NCBI GenBank assembly: GCA_963793245.1
Contig: CAWBZG010000002.1
Location: forward strand, 1,116,001 to 1,180,000
Source: CAXBBB01 sp963793245
Lineage (GTDB): Bacteria; Bacteroidota; Rhodothermia; Rhodothermales; BA12
Direction: 5' to 3'
DNA: 64,000 nt
Positions 24,897 to 33,568 of this stretch are shown here, one piece after another (positions within the stretch are counted from its first letter, which is position 1; each line of letters begins with the position of its first letter). The translations under genes and the position numbers were made by a program. The notes below the pieces were generated by a model. It saw only the letters and a program-made list of their open reading frames with translations. It made no database searches and was not told the origin of the DNA.

Positions 24897-26431
24897 CAGC
24901 GGGTGAGGTCGAGCGTGCGCAGGGCATCGATCAGGTCGAGCGCCGTTGACGCCTCCGGGCGCATCCGATCGGACAGCGATTCGGCGGCCCGGCAGCCCAG
25001 GTGGACGGCGAGTGCGGCAGCGTGCGGAGCGCTGGAGGCGAGTAGGGCGGCGATTGCTCCAGCCAGCGTGTCGCCCGATCCTGCGGTTGCCAAACTCGTC
25101 GGCGCGGACGGGGCGACCCAGCAGGCGCCGTCTGGCGATGCGGTTACGGTCGGCGTGCCTTTGAGTACGAGAGTTGCGCCTAACTGCTTGCTCCACCTCC
25201 GCGCCTGGGCGATGCGGTCGTCCGCCGGTCCTTCCCCCATCAACCGCTCGAACTCTCCAGCGTGCGGCGTTAGGACGCGAAGTCCGGGTGGGAGGCTGGC
25301 GAGAAACTCGGGGTCGAGAGCAAACAGCGCGTCGGCGTCGATCACAAGCGGTACGCCGGTCTGACGGATGAAGTCGCGCACGAACTGCTGCGTTTCCTCG
25401 TGCCGACCCAACCCAGGGCCGATAACGACGGCGTCGGCGCGGTCGAGTACATCGGATAGATCCGCCAGCGCTTCGGGCGAAAGGTGCGTTGGAGGTCCTG
25501 CTGCCGGTCGGACGACTTGGGCAACCAAGTGGGCACGCGCAGACGCGGCAGAGTTGGCCGGAACGACGCACGTTACATAGCCCGCCCCGGTCGCCGCCGC
25601 CGCCAGTGACGACAGGACGGGTGCGCCCTGATACGATTCCGATCCGCCGATGACGATGACCGACCCCGCCGTGAACTTGTGCGCGCCTCTCTCTCTCGAT
25701 GGAAGCACCTTGCGCGCCCATCCATCGCTCGTCTGAACGGCACTCGCATCGTCGGCGTGATCAAACAGGAACGCTTCGGGCACGCCGATGGGGAGCACCC
25801 GCGTCGTGCCAGCCCACAACGGCCCGTCGCCCATCACCAATCCCGGCGAGCGAGCGGCCAGCGCCAGTGTGTGGTCGGCGCGGAAACAGGTGTCGTGCGC
25901 GCGCCCTGTCTGGGCGTCTACCCCTGTCGGCACATCGACGGCAATGCGAAGCGCCTCGGCTCGGTTACATGCTTGGATCCATGCGTCGAAGGGAGCGCGC
26001 GGCTCCCCCTTTGCGCCCGTTCCGAGCATCGCATCGACGACGACTAGAGCGTTTGACAGGTCGACCGTGGTGGTTTGGTCGATGCGAACGTCTGCTCCAG
26101 GCAACTCGGCAGCGGAGCGCAATAGATCTAGTTGATGACAGGTCAGATCGGCGAGGTCGTGGCTGGGGACGAGCCACACGGTCACGGATCGACCGTTTGC
26201 TGCCAGCCAACGCGCGGCGCCCAGGCCGTCGCCGCCGTTGTGTCCCGTCCCGCACAGCAGGTGGACGTGTCCGGTTGGAGCGAGGTCGTCCACTGCTTCG
26301 CCGATGCTCCGCGATGCGTGCTCCATGAGCAGCGACAGCGGCAGTCCCGCGTCGTCAGCGGCTTGGTCGGCGGCGCGAAGGGCGTCGGGACTCAGAAGTA
26401 GGTCGGCGGCGGTCAGCGAGGTGCGGGGCAT
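24896..26431 (-). CDS. nnr: Bifunctional NAD(P)H-hydrate epimerase / ADP-dependent dehydratase
   Basis: Repairs damaged NAD(P)H: the N-terminal YjeF_N domain epimerises hydrates and the C-terminal ribokinase-like domain dehydrates them using ADP. 511 residues from ATG 26431. The first half shows LLCGTGHNGGDGLGAARWL and VVDAMLGTGAKGE; the second shows VIVIGGSESYQGAPVL, VIGPGLGRHEET, LTPHAGEFERL and ATAGSGDTLAGAIAALL with the catalytic Asp. The start overlaps the preceding lipoprotein gene by 19 bp. The longer open frame upstream is not coding. Confidence 0.93.
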   Translation of the reverse strand: MPRTSLTAADLLLSPDALRAADQAADDAGLPLSLLMEHASRSIGEAVDDLAPTGHVHLLCGTGHNGGDGLGAARWLAANGRSVTVWLVPSHDLADLTCHQLDLLRSAAELPGADVRIDQTTTVDLSNALVVVDAMLGTGAKGEPRAPFDAWIQACNRAEALRIAVDVPTGVDAQTGRAHDTCFRADHTLALAARSPGLVMGDGPLWAGTTRVLPIGVPEAFLFDHADDASAVQTSDGWARKVLPSRERGAHKFTAGSVIVIGGSESYQGAPVLSSLAAAATGAGYVTCVVPANSAASARAHLVAQVVRPAAGPPTHLSPEALADLSDVLDRADAVVIGPGLGRHEETQQFVRDFIRQTGVPLVIDADALFALDPEFLASLPPGLRVLTPHAGEFERLMGEGPADDRIAQARRWSKQLGATLVLKGTPTVTASPDGACWVAPSAPTSLATAGSGDTLAGAIAALLASSAPHAAALAVHLGCRAAESLSDRMRPEASTALDLIDALRTLDLTR

Positions 26432-28029
26432 GGCGGCGCGGAGAGCGGTTCGGCGAGATCGACCTGCCAGCGGGGGCGCGTCGTGGCGGTCATGCGGGGA
26501 AAGGCGAGCGGTTCGGGTGCGGTGTATGGAACGAGATTTCCCGGCGACCACGACTCGTCGCCATTTAGATCTCTCCATACTCGGAAACGGTAGGTGCCTT
26601 GGGGCAACCGTTCCAGCAGAAATCCGCTCTCGTCGCCGACCGTCGTTTGGCGGCGTACCGGACCGAGCGCTTGGACGACGATAGCGCCGCACTCCGACTG
26701 CGTAGAGTCGGGTGCCATCTGGCCTGCCAAATCGCCCAGCGCATCGGGGCCGAGGGGACGGATGCGGAGCGTGTCGGCTGCCGTCGTCGAATCAGTTGGA
26801 GAAGACGGCTGAAAGGTCAGGTCGAGCGGATTCTGTGCCACGAGCCGCAGTGTGGCTCCTCGCGGCTCGAACGCTACTTCCAGCGGGACGCCCGACGTAT
26901 CGGCGACGACCACCGTGGTGATCTGGCTATCGCTCAGCGGTCGGGTAAACCGAACAGAAACCGTGTCGCCTACGAGCGGACGCAGCGGCGTGCGCGTCGA
27001 GGTGAGGAGACGGATGAGGAGCGTGTCGACCCGTGTCGTAGTGCGGGTAGTCAGGGTGTCGGTGCGTCCATTCATGTCGAAGGCTAGTGTGAGCCGACCT
27101 TCGGTTTGCGCAGTGGCGAGTTCGAGGGCGACGACGTCTGTGCTGTCGGCGGGGAGGTAGGGCATGAATGCCAGTGCGGAGCTGCTCGAATCGGTCAGCG
27201 TCCAGCTTTCTGAGGACGGGAGACGGGTGACGAAACCGTCCAGCCGCAGATGGAGCAGACGTTGGCTGATCGCACGCAGTCCACGTGCCCGCTGCGTTTT
27301 ACGCTCGGACGCCCACCAGACCGGGGGTTCGGTCTGCACACTGTCGGAGGCAGCGTGCGGTGTCAGGTTTGCACTGAAGGGGACAGCCTGCACTTCGGCT
27401 AAAGACAGCCGACCATTGCTATCGGCGTCATCACCTGCTAGGATGAAGAGTGGCGTTTGGGCCAGGTAGCTCAGCCGGAAAACTCCGTCGGCATCGGTCT
27501 CGGTGCGATAGAGCGGACGCCACTCGCTGACGGATTGCGTGCTCGCCAACACCGTGTCGGAGAACGCGAATACATCCATCCCGGACAGTGGTGCTCCATC
27601 GCCTGAACTGCGCACGATGCCGGTCAACTCGCCGTCGTCAATCTGGTCGCCAGTCGAGAAGGCGAGTTGGATCGGACTCGTAAGCGCGGCGCTCCGCGCA
27701 TCGCGCAGCGCGGTCCCTAGCGTGACGATATACGTCGTGTTCGGACGCAATTCGCCCAGGTCGATGCGCAGCCTCTTGCCCCTCGCCTCGACAATTGGCA
27801 GGCGCTCGGGCGTCGGCGTGATCGTGACAGCCTCCCGTGCGGATCGAGCATCGAGGGCTTCGTTGAACGTCACCTCGACGACCGAATCGGTCACGCGGAT
27901 GCTACCGGTCTCTGGCGACGACGAGACGAGGACGGGCGGCGTCGTGTCGCGCGGGCCGCCGGTCGGGGCGACTGGGTTGGCGCAACCGGGCGCGAGGATG
28001 CACGCCAACAGAACGATCACCGCACGCAT
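26413..28029 (-). CDS. Ig-like domain lipoprotein (Big_5/SbsA-like)
   Basis: 538 residues from ATG 28029. Lipobox LAPGC (Cys16) predicts a lipoprotein. Residues about 25-125 form a Big_5 Ig-like domain (DTTPPVLVSSSPETGSI, VTFNEALD, PNTTYIVTLGTALRD). A carboxypeptidase-regulatory-like beta sandwich follows (GELTGIVRSSGDGAPLSG, YRTETDADGVFRLSYLA), and the C-terminus has RLPQGTYRFRVWRDLNGD. Proteins of this build are common in Bacteroidota; role unknown. Its ATG shares one base with the stop of the upstream gene and its end overlaps nnr, so all are probably translated together. Confidence 0.85.
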   Translation of the reverse strand: MRAVIVLLACILAPGCANPVAPTGGPRDTTPPVLVSSSPETGSIRVTDSVVEVTFNEALDARSAREAVTITPTPERLPIVEARGKRLRIDLGELRPNTTYIVTLGTALRDARSAALTSPIQLAFSTGDQIDDGELTGIVRSSGDGAPLSGMDVFAFSDTVLASTQSVSEWRPLYRTETDADGVFRLSYLAQTPLFILAGDDADSNGRLSLAEVQAVPFSANLTPHAASDSVQTEPPVWWASERKTQRARGLRAISQRLLHLRLDGFVTRLPSSESWTLTDSSSSALAFMPYLPADSTDVVALELATAQTEGRLTLAFDMNGRTDTLTTRTTTRVDTLLIRLLTSTRTPLRPLVGDTVSVRFTRPLSDSQITTVVVADTSGVPLEVAFEPRGATLRLVAQNPLDLTFQPSSPTDSTTAADTLRIRPLGPDALGDLAGQMAPDSTQSECGAIVVQALGPVRRQTTVGDESGFLLERLPQGTYRFRVWRDLNGDESWSPGNLVPYTAPEPLAFPRMTATTRPRWQVDLAEPLSAPPCPAPR

Positions 28030-28607
28030 TAGGACCGAACGCTGAACAGCAGCAACACGCCAACGACAACCGCGCCGCCCGCGATCAACGGCTCGGACCA
28101 GCGGCGCAGGCGCGACGGCGGCGGGCGGTTGGCGACGGTTTCGGGGATCAGCGGGTCCTCCAGGTAGGGGAGGCGGCGCCGGTCGACTCGGTCGATCGCG
28201 GATCCTTGGCAGGCGTCGACGTATGCAAGGCTCCCATCGGCTCGGGTCCACCGCACGTCTGCGGTGAGTATGGCGATGCGGTCGAGCCAGCGTCCGCGTC
28301 CGGTCAAATCGACGCGTCCGGTCCATCCGCCGAGTTCGAGTTGGGAGGCGGTGGCGGCGTTGGGCGAGTCCGCCGTCCAGATTGTGGCGCCAGCGGCGAG
28401 CAGATTACGCTGCACGGCATCGACTACGAACGAGGGCACATCATCGGCCGAGATCACGACGGATCCGGCGATGTCTGGTGGCAGGCATTTCTGGATGAGG
28501 CTCTCGAGCAGCATCCGGTTCGTAGGCGGAGGGGGCGGCGGGCTAGCAGGCTGAGCGGCTGTCGGTGCGGCGACCAGGAGCAACGCGAGGAAGAAGAGGC
28601 GTACCAT
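28029..28607 (-). CDS. Secreted or membrane-anchored hypothetical protein
   Basis: 192 residues: signal peptide MVRLFFLALLLVAAPTAAQ, a Pro run, a globular part of about 130 residues (SVVISADDVPSFVVDAVQRN, LLAAGATIWTADS, LTADVRWTRADG) and a C-terminal hydrophobic helix (about 173-190). The pattern of the globular part, with a Val/Ile strand and a helix, faintly recalls FlgT/LpoB-like periplasmic folds, but I would not assign it. It heads the overlapping minus-strand group that continues with the Ig-like lipoprotein, nnr and vanZ-like genes. Confidence 0.65.
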   Translation of the reverse strand: MVRLFFLALLLVAAPTAAQPASPPPPPPTNRMLLESLIQKCLPPDIAGSVVISADDVPSFVVDAVQRNLLAAGATIWTADSPNAATASQLELGGWTGRVDLTGRGRWLDRIAILTADVRWTRADGSLAYVDACQGSAIDRVDRRRLPYLEDPLIPETVANRPPPSRLRRWSEPLIAGGAVVVGVLLLFSVRS

Positions 28608-28638
28608 GCACCTAAACTACCGCACTCCGACTCCGCAA

Positions 28639-29421
28639 ATGCTCGATTCCACACTTACGCACGCCGACCGCAAGCGCTACGCCGCTCTCCACCGCTCTAA
28701 GGGGCGCCGCAGCGATGGCGCGTTTCTGCTCGAAGGCACGCGCAGCCTCAACGCCGCTCTCGACGCAAAGGCCGACATCCTCGATATCATGCTCGCCCCA
28801 TCGGTCGACGGCGATCTGCGTGTTCGGCTCCACTCGTCCGGCATCCGCTTGATCGAAGCGACCGAACGTGACGTGGCCGATGCTGCCGACGTGCAGACGC
28901 ATCAGGGAGCCATCGCACGCGTTCGCATCCCGAACGTCGACGAATCGCTGCTGCTCGGCGCGGCCCGCGTCCTCGCGCTCAACGGCGTTCAAGATCCTGG
29001 CAACGTCGGCACGCTGATTCGGACGGCGGCTTGGTTCGGCTTCGACTTGGTCGTGAGTGACCGCGACACGTCGGATTTCTGGTCGCCCAAAACGGTCCGG
29101 AGCACGATGGGTGGAGTGTTCGATCTGCCGCTCGCCCGGCTCGACGATCTTCCGACGTTTCTGCGCGACAGGGCCGAAAATGGAGAGGTCGCGGGTGCAG
29201 CGATGGGTGGGGCATCGGTGGAGGAGTGGTTGCCGCAGTCGCGGTGTGTGCTCGTGATGGGAGGCGAAGGAAATGGTCTCTCGTCCAGCGTCGATCGGAG
29301 GTTGACGACGCGCGTTCACGTCTCGGGCGATGCGAGTCGGCGGGGGACGGAGTCGCTCAACGTAGCTGTGGCAGGCGGCATCGTGATGGCGCGGATGGCT
29401 GGGGCGAGTTCCCTATCTTGA
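28639..29421 (+). CDS. SpoU/TrmH-family RNA 2'-O-methyltransferase
   Basis: 260 residues from ATG 28639; an ATG 33 bp upstream is possible but overlaps the divergent gene's start. An N-terminal substrate-binding domain (KGRRSDGAFLLEGTRSL) precedes the SPOUT knot: ALNGVQDPGNVGTLIRTAAW (motif 1), VMGGEGNGLS (motif 2) and ESLNVAVAGGIVMA (motif 3). It methylates ribose in rRNA or tRNA using SAM; which site cannot be told. Confidence 0.9.
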   Translation: MLDSTLTHADRKRYAALHRSKGRRSDGAFLLEGTRSLNAALDAKADILDIMLAPSVDGDLRVRLHSSGIRLIEATERDVADAADVQTHQGAIARVRIPNVDESLLLGAARVLALNGVQDPGNVGTLIRTAAWFGFDLVVSDRDTSDFWSPKTVRSTMGGVFDLPLARLDDLPTFLRDRAENGEVAGAAMGGASVEEWLPQSRCVLVMGGEGNGLSSSVDRRLTTRVHVSGDASRRGTESLNVAVAGGIVMARMAGASSLS

Positions 29422-29446
29422 TCGATTCGTTCGCCCGCTCGTCGTC

Positions 29447-30679
29447 ATGGAAATCACTGGCTCTGCCTCGCAGGTCCTCTCGCAATCGCCTGAGAGCGAC
29501 GTCTTGACGTTGCCTGAAAAGGCGTCGACCCGGCGCGCGAAGCACGATCTGCGCGTTGGCGTGCCGTGCGAAATCAGCGGCGAAGAATGCCGCGTCGCAA
29601 TTGCGCCGTCGGGAGCAGCCACGCTCGTCGCCGAAGGACACGAGGTGCTGGTCGAGCGGGGAGCAGGCGTCAACGCGCGCTTCCCCGATTCCGAATACGC
29701 AGACGCTGGGGCGATACTGGTCGACACCGCCGAGGAGGTCTACCGAGGCGCGACGGCTATCGCAAAAGTCGGCCCGCCGACGGCTGACGAGTGCGACATG
29801 ATCTCCAAAGGCGCGCTGTTGTTTTCGGCGCTCCACCTGGGAAGTTTGTCGCGTGATCTGGTACAGCGGCTGATCGACCTGAACGTGACGGCTATCGGCT
29901 TCGAGTTCATCCGCGAATCGGACGGGTCGCTGCCCATCGTGCGGATGATGCACGAGATCATGGGGTCGATGAGCATCCAGATCGCCGCGCGCTACCTAGA
30001 AACCAGTTCAGGCGGCAAAGGCGTCATGCTGGGCGGCATCTCAGGCGTACCTCCGGCGACGGTCGTCGTATTGGGCGCTGGCGTCGTCGGCGAGTGGGCG
30101 GCGCGGACGGCGATTGGATATGGCGCGCAGGTGATCGTGCTCGACCGGAGCCTGTCGGCGCTGCGACAACTCGAACTGCACCTGGATCGCCGCGTCATGA
30201 CGGCGATGGCGACGCCTTATTACGTCCAAAACGCGATCGCCAAAGCCGACGTCGTCATTGGGGCGATGATGAGCGAGGATGCCCGCTCGCCAGTCGTCGT
30301 GACCGAGCAATTGGTCAAGGAAATGCGCGGCGGCGCCGTCATCGTCGATGCGGTCATCGACCAGGGTGGATGCGTTGAGACCAGCCGGGTGACGACGCAC
30401 TCCGAGCCGACGTTCGTCGCCCATGGTGTGACGCACTACTGCGTGCCGAACATCCCGAGCAACGCCGCTCGCACGTCGACGTTGGCGCTGAGCAACGTGC
30501 TCGTGCCTTACCTCTTGCAGTTCGGCGAGTCGCCTAACGTCAACGACGCGCTCTGGCGTTTTGCCGCGCTACGCAGCGGCGCCTATGTCTATCGCCGCCA
30601 CCTCACTAAGAAGGCGCTCGCCGCCATGCTGAGCCTGCCGCACCGCGACATCGAATTGCTCGTCGCGAGCGGCCTATAA
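29447..30679 (+). CDS. ald: Alanine dehydrogenase
   Basis: NAD-dependent reversible deamination of L-alanine to pyruvate. 410 residues: about 35 extra residues at the N-terminus, then RVGVPCEISGEECRVAIAPSG with the substrate-binding Arg, LLFSALHLGSLSRDL, and the NAD-binding VVVLGAGVVGEWAARTAIGYG; RMMHEIMGSMSIQIAARYLE also fits. The close relative NAD(P) transhydrogenase alpha subunit is the main alternative; Ald is favoured by length and the presence of GGKGVMLGGISGVPPA. It follows the methyltransferase by 25 bp. Confidence 0.9.
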   Translation: MEITGSASQVLSQSPESDVLTLPEKASTRRAKHDLRVGVPCEISGEECRVAIAPSGAATLVAEGHEVLVERGAGVNARFPDSEYADAGAILVDTAEEVYRGATAIAKVGPPTADECDMISKGALLFSALHLGSLSRDLVQRLIDLNVTAIGFEFIRESDGSLPIVRMMHEIMGSMSIQIAARYLETSSGGKGVMLGGISGVPPATVVVLGAGVVGEWAARTAIGYGAQVIVLDRSLSALRQLELHLDRRVMTAMATPYYVQNAIAKADVVIGAMMSEDARSPVVVTEQLVKEMRGGAVIVDAVIDQGGCVETSRVTTHSEPTFVAHGVTHYCVPNIPSNAARTSTLALSNVLVPYLLQFGESPNVNDALWRFAALRSGAYVYRRHLTKKALAAMLSLPHRDIELLVASGL

Positions 30680-30692
30680 CGCTGATTCTGTT

Positions 30693-30941
30693 ATGGAGTT
30701 GATCCCTGTCGTTGTCTTGCTGGCGATTCCTGCAGCGATCTGCGTGACCGTCGGTGTGCTGTTGATCGTCACAGGTGTTCGCTCACGCGCTCGAACGAAG
30801 CAACTCGTTGGGATCGCGCTTCTGGTCGTCGCCTCGCTTCTGGTTTGGCGCATCGTCGCGTCTGAGTTCTGGGCCGAAAACAACTGCTTGGACGCGGGTG
30901 GACGCTACGATCATGCATCCAGCCTGTGTGTCTACGACTGA
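30693..30941 (+). CDS. Small two-helix membrane protein, unknown
   Basis: 82 residues with membrane helices at about 5-27 and 37-56 and a short tail carrying two cysteines (NNCLDAGGRYD...SLCVYD) that could form a disulfide outside the membrane. No family recognised. It starts 13 bp after ald. Confidence 0.55.
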   Translation: MELIPVVVLLAIPAAICVTVGVLLIVTGVRSRARTKQLVGIALLVVASLLVWRIVASEFWAENNCLDAGGRYDHASSLCVYD

Positions 30942-31020
30942 TAGGCGAGGTGCGGATTAGCCGATGCTGCACAACCTGCCGCTTCGACGCTCGTTGCCGC
31001 TCCCTCAACCTCCGACGCAG

Positions 31021-32139
31021 ATGACGCCCACGCCCGCCGACGTTCTCGACGCCCTTCGCACGATCCGCGACCCAGACGCCGACGCCGACATCGTCCGCCT
31101 CGGCTATGTGAAAGGGCTTATGATCAGCGAAGGGCGCGTCGCGTTTACCGTCGTCGCTCCGCGCCCGGATACGGCGTTCGCTCAGCAGGCCGCCGAAGCC
31201 TGCCGCAGAGTGATCCGCGAAGAGTTGGGCGCAGAAATAAGCGTCGATGTCGAAGTCGATTCGCCCGCCATCGGGTTGGGCGTCGACGTGTCGGCGGGAG
31301 GGAAGGCGGTGCAAACCAAGACGATCCCAGGAGTGCGGCATACCGTCGCAGTTGCGTCAGGAAAGGGCGGCGTTGGAAAGAGCACCGTCGCCGTCAACCT
31401 GGCCGTCGCGTTGGCGCAGCAAGGGTACGCGGTCGGGCTGGTCGACACCGATATCTACGGCCCATCGATCCCGACGATGTTCGGCATCCCAGACACCGAA
31501 AAGCCGCGCGTCGACGAGGATCGTAAGATCGTCCCGCTCGAACGGTTGGGCGTCAAGCTGTTGTCGATGGGCTTTCTGGTCGACCAGACCAAAGCCGTCA
31601 TCTGGCGCGGGCCGATGGTGTCCAGCGCCGTCCGCCAGTTCTTGGGCGACGCCAAGTGGGGCGAACTCGACTACCTGATCCTCGACCTGCCGCCGGGAAC
31701 GGGCGACATCCAACTGACCATCGTCCAGACGATTGCCCTCACCGGAGCCGTCGTCGTGTCGACTCCCCAGGAAGTCGCCCTGGCCGACGCGCGCAAAGGG
31801 ATCGCGATGTTCGACAACGTTCACGTGCCGGTCTTGGGCATCGTCGAGAACATGGCCTACTTCACCCCACCCGACCTACCGGACCGCAAATACTATCTCT
31901 TCGGCGAGGGCGGAGCCAAACGATTGGCCGAAGCACGCGGACTTCCGTTTCTGGGCCAGATCCCGATTGATCAAGACGTGCGTGAAGGCGGCGACTTGGG
32001 AACGCCCGTCGTAGTCCGGGAGCCGGACAGCGTCGTCGCCCAGGCGTTTCAGCACGTCGCCCGTTCGACCATCGCGAGCGTCGACATCCGCGTCGCCGAG
32101 CAGCCGCCGACGCTCGCGACCGAAATCCTGTACCGCTAG
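31021..32139 (+). CDS. mrp: Mrp/NBP35-type iron-sulfur cluster carrier ATPase
   Basis: 372 residues from ATG 31021. An N-terminal MIP18/DUF59 domain (about 1-95, DVLDALRTIRDPDADADIV) is followed by a P-loop ATPase with deviant Walker A SGKGGVGKSTVAVNLA, YGPSIPTMFG, and LDLPPGTGDIQLTI. The C-terminal position where E. coli Mrp has CxxC reads ENMAYFTPPDLPDRKYYLFG, lacking both cysteines; as I recall this is the common Bacteroidota form. It is followed 30 bp on by a NifU-like protein, supporting a role in Fe-S assembly. Confidence 0.92.
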   Translation: MTPTPADVLDALRTIRDPDADADIVRLGYVKGLMISEGRVAFTVVAPRPDTAFAQQAAEACRRVIREELGAEISVDVEVDSPAIGLGVDVSAGGKAVQTKTIPGVRHTVAVASGKGGVGKSTVAVNLAVALAQQGYAVGLVDTDIYGPSIPTMFGIPDTEKPRVDEDRKIVPLERLGVKLLSMGFLVDQTKAVIWRGPMVSSAVRQFLGDAKWGELDYLILDLPPGTGDIQLTIVQTIALTGAVVVSTPQEVALADARKGIAMFDNVHVPVLGIVENMAYFTPPDLPDRKYYLFGEGGAKRLAEARGLPFLGQIPIDQDVREGGDLGTPVVVREPDSVVAQAFQHVARSTIASVDIRVAEQPPTLATEILYR

Positions 32140-32169
32140 GGCACCTCCCCGCCGCGCCGCCGTACCCAT

Positions 32170-32457
32170 TTGAGTAACCGAACTGCTATGACCGAAACGC
32201 CCGCCCTCCACCAGGACCCCGCCGTCCGCCGCCAGATCGAAGAGTCGCTGGACAGCATCCGCCCCTACTTGATGGCCGACGGCGGCAGCGTCCGCCTGCT
32301 CGACGTTACCGAGGACATGATCGTCCAACTCGAACTGCTCGGCGCCTGCGGAAGCTGCCCCATGTCGACGATGACGCTCCGCGCGGGCATCGAGCAAGCG
32401 CTCAAACGCAGCGTCCCGCAGATTACCCGCGTCGAAGCGGTCAACGCAGTGGCGTAA
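32170..32457 (+). CDS. NifU C-terminal-like Fe-S scaffold protein
   Basis: 95 residues (an internal ATG at 32188 would give 89). Core features are IEESLDSIRPYLMADGGSVRLLDV, VQLELLGACGSCPMSTMTLR with the intact CxxC cluster ligands, and a terminal amphipathic helix. It would assemble and pass on 4Fe-4S clusters. It lies just after mrp, a functional pair. Confidence 0.93.
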   Translation: MSNRTAMTETPALHQDPAVRRQIEESLDSIRPYLMADGGSVRLLDVTEDMIVQLELLGACGSCPMSTMTLRAGIEQALKRSVPQITRVEAVNAVA

Positions 32458-32488
32458 GCACTTCGTTCGAGCAAAACTCCACCCAGTT

Positions 32489-32695
32489 ATGAAATACGGC
32501 GGTCTGATTGAGACGGATGAAGACGGCGTTTTCGTAGCGACGGTACCTAGCCTGCCCGGTTGCGTCGCCGACGGAACTACACGAGGAGAGGCGCTCGGTA
32601 GCGTCCGAGAGGCTATTGCCCTCTACATCGAAAGTCTCGAGGAGCACGGCGACGCCATTCCGCTGCCAATCACGGAAGAACTGGTAGAGGTGTAG
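32489..32695 (+). CDS. hicB: HicB-family antitoxin
   Basis: 68 residues with the partially degraded RNase H fold of HicB: YGGLIETDEDGVFVATVPSLPGCVADG and TRGEALGSVREAIALYIE. There is no C-terminal DNA-binding extension, so this is the short type. It neutralises HicA and usually autoregulates the operon. It precedes hicA by 2 bp, the antitoxin-first order. Confidence 0.92.
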   Translation: MKYGGLIETDEDGVFVATVPSLPGCVADGTTRGEALGSVREAIALYIESLEEHGDAIPLPITEELVEV

Positions 32696-32697
32696 AG

Positions 32698-32922
32698 ATG
32701 GGGCGTCTTCCCGTAGTGTCCGGTCGCCAGGTGGTCAAAGCATTGGCGAAGTTGGGCTACGAGTTTGACCGCCAGAAGGGGAGCCACATGATCTTGAGGC
32801 AGTCCGCCTCTCCCCACCGCCGTTCCGTCGTCCCCGATCATGGTGAGGTCGCCAAGGGAACGCTGCGCGCGATCATTCGAGAAGCAGGGCTGACGGTAGA
32901 CGAGTTTCAGTCGCTGCTGTAG
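32698..32922 (+). CDS. hicA: HicA-family mRNA interferase toxin
   Basis: 74 residues of the dsRBD-like HicA fold: LPVVSGRQVVKALAKLGYEF, then DRQKGSHMILRQ with the catalytic His at 30, RSVVPDHGEVAKGTLRAIIREAG. It cleaves mRNA when hicB is limiting. Both genes are intact, so the module is probably functional. A strong terminator follows. Confidence 0.92.
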   Translation: MGRLPVVSGRQVVKALAKLGYEFDRQKGSHMILRQSASPHRRSVVPDHGEVAKGTLRAIIREAGLTVDEFQSLL

Positions 32923-32952
32923 TCCCAAATCGACGGCACTGGGTCAACGAAA

Positions 32953-32985
32953 AGAGGCTCGCTCCTTTCCGGGGAGCGAGCCTCT
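32953..32985. terminator. Bidirectional terminator between hicA and rnpB
   Basis: A perfect 13-bp stem (AGAGGCTCGCTCC at 32953-32965 with GGAGCGAGCCTCT at 32973-32985), a seven-base loop and a CGTTTT tail on the plus strand; the complement gives TTT-rich sequence on the minus strand as well. It can end hicBA and the convergent rnpB. Confidence 0.88.
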
Positions 32986-32998
32986 CGTTTTGTGGCGT

Positions 32999-33439
32999 CG
33001 GCGCATCGGTAAGCCGAATTCTGTCGCCGTCGGGGAGCCACAACGCACCCGGCAGCGGATCATCATCTATCTATCGTCCCGCTCGAAAGCGGGATCACGC
33101 GGCCTACCCGCCTCCCGATTCGCGTCCGGCTGACGCGGCAGATGGGCACGAATGCCCGGCTGCGAGAGACTGCGTGGCCTTGCACCCCGCGAGGTTTGCC
33201 TGAGCGCCGCCGTCGCCGACGCCGCCGAGGGTTCTTAGGCCCTCGTTTCACCCATCACCTGTGCTCTGGTCGGTTGCCCGAACCTGAGCCATCGGCTGGT
33301 TTGCTTTCTGCTGCACGTGCTGTCGCCGCCCGGAAGCGGCTCCCCCGTTTGTCACGGGGCGCGGTGCCGTGTGGTGTCCGGACTTTCCTCATCGCCCCCG
33401 ATCCGAGGACCGAGCGCGACGCGATGATCTGATGCGCCG
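32999..33439 (-). ncRNA. rnpB: RNase P RNA, bacterial type A
   Basis: Catalytic RNA that matures tRNA 5' ends. On the minus strand the 5' region has the universal GAGGAAAGTCCGGAC (33376-33390). The 3' region has GACAGAATTCGGCTTA (33010-33025), with GGAGGCGGGTAGGCCGC and an AGATAGATGATGATCC stretch between. The proposed ends pair as helix P1: CGGCGCATC (33431-33439) with GATGCGCCG (32999-33007). About 440 nt is somewhat longer than usual, with GC-rich peripheral helices. Small ORFs here are not real. Confidence 0.93.
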
Positions 33440-33468
33440 AACGGAGTTGGCTCTTTCGTTTCCAACTG

Positions 33469-33542
33469 GTCATCCTGAGCGAAGCCGAAGGACCTCCGTA
33501 GTGGGCCGCTGCTTCGGAGGGCTTCGAAAGGCTCAGGATGAC
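33469..33542. repeat. Paired REP-like inverted repeat
   Basis: GTCATCCTGAGC (33469-33480) and GCTCAGGATGAC (33531-33542) bracket nested arms GGACCTCCG/CGGAGGGCTTCG, so two half-elements face each other and can fold into a long hairpin. Same family as 19520-19547 and the two copies around 51206-51587. Confidence 0.8.
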
Positions 33543-33568
33543 GATGAGGAAAGAGCCGAGTTACTGCC

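Noticed and set aside
24534..25721. Long N-terminal extension of the VanZ-like frame
   Set aside because: The extension reads Arg/Gly-rich sequence over nnr in another frame; the VanZ-like protein begins at 24896.
32489..32922. hicBA as part of a defence island
   Set aside because: The module is isolated among Fe-S assembly genes and rnpB; no other defence gene is near.
32999..33439. Small ORFs in the rnpB region
   Set aside because: Fully covered by RNase P RNA with its universal 5' and 3' motifs and P1 pairing.
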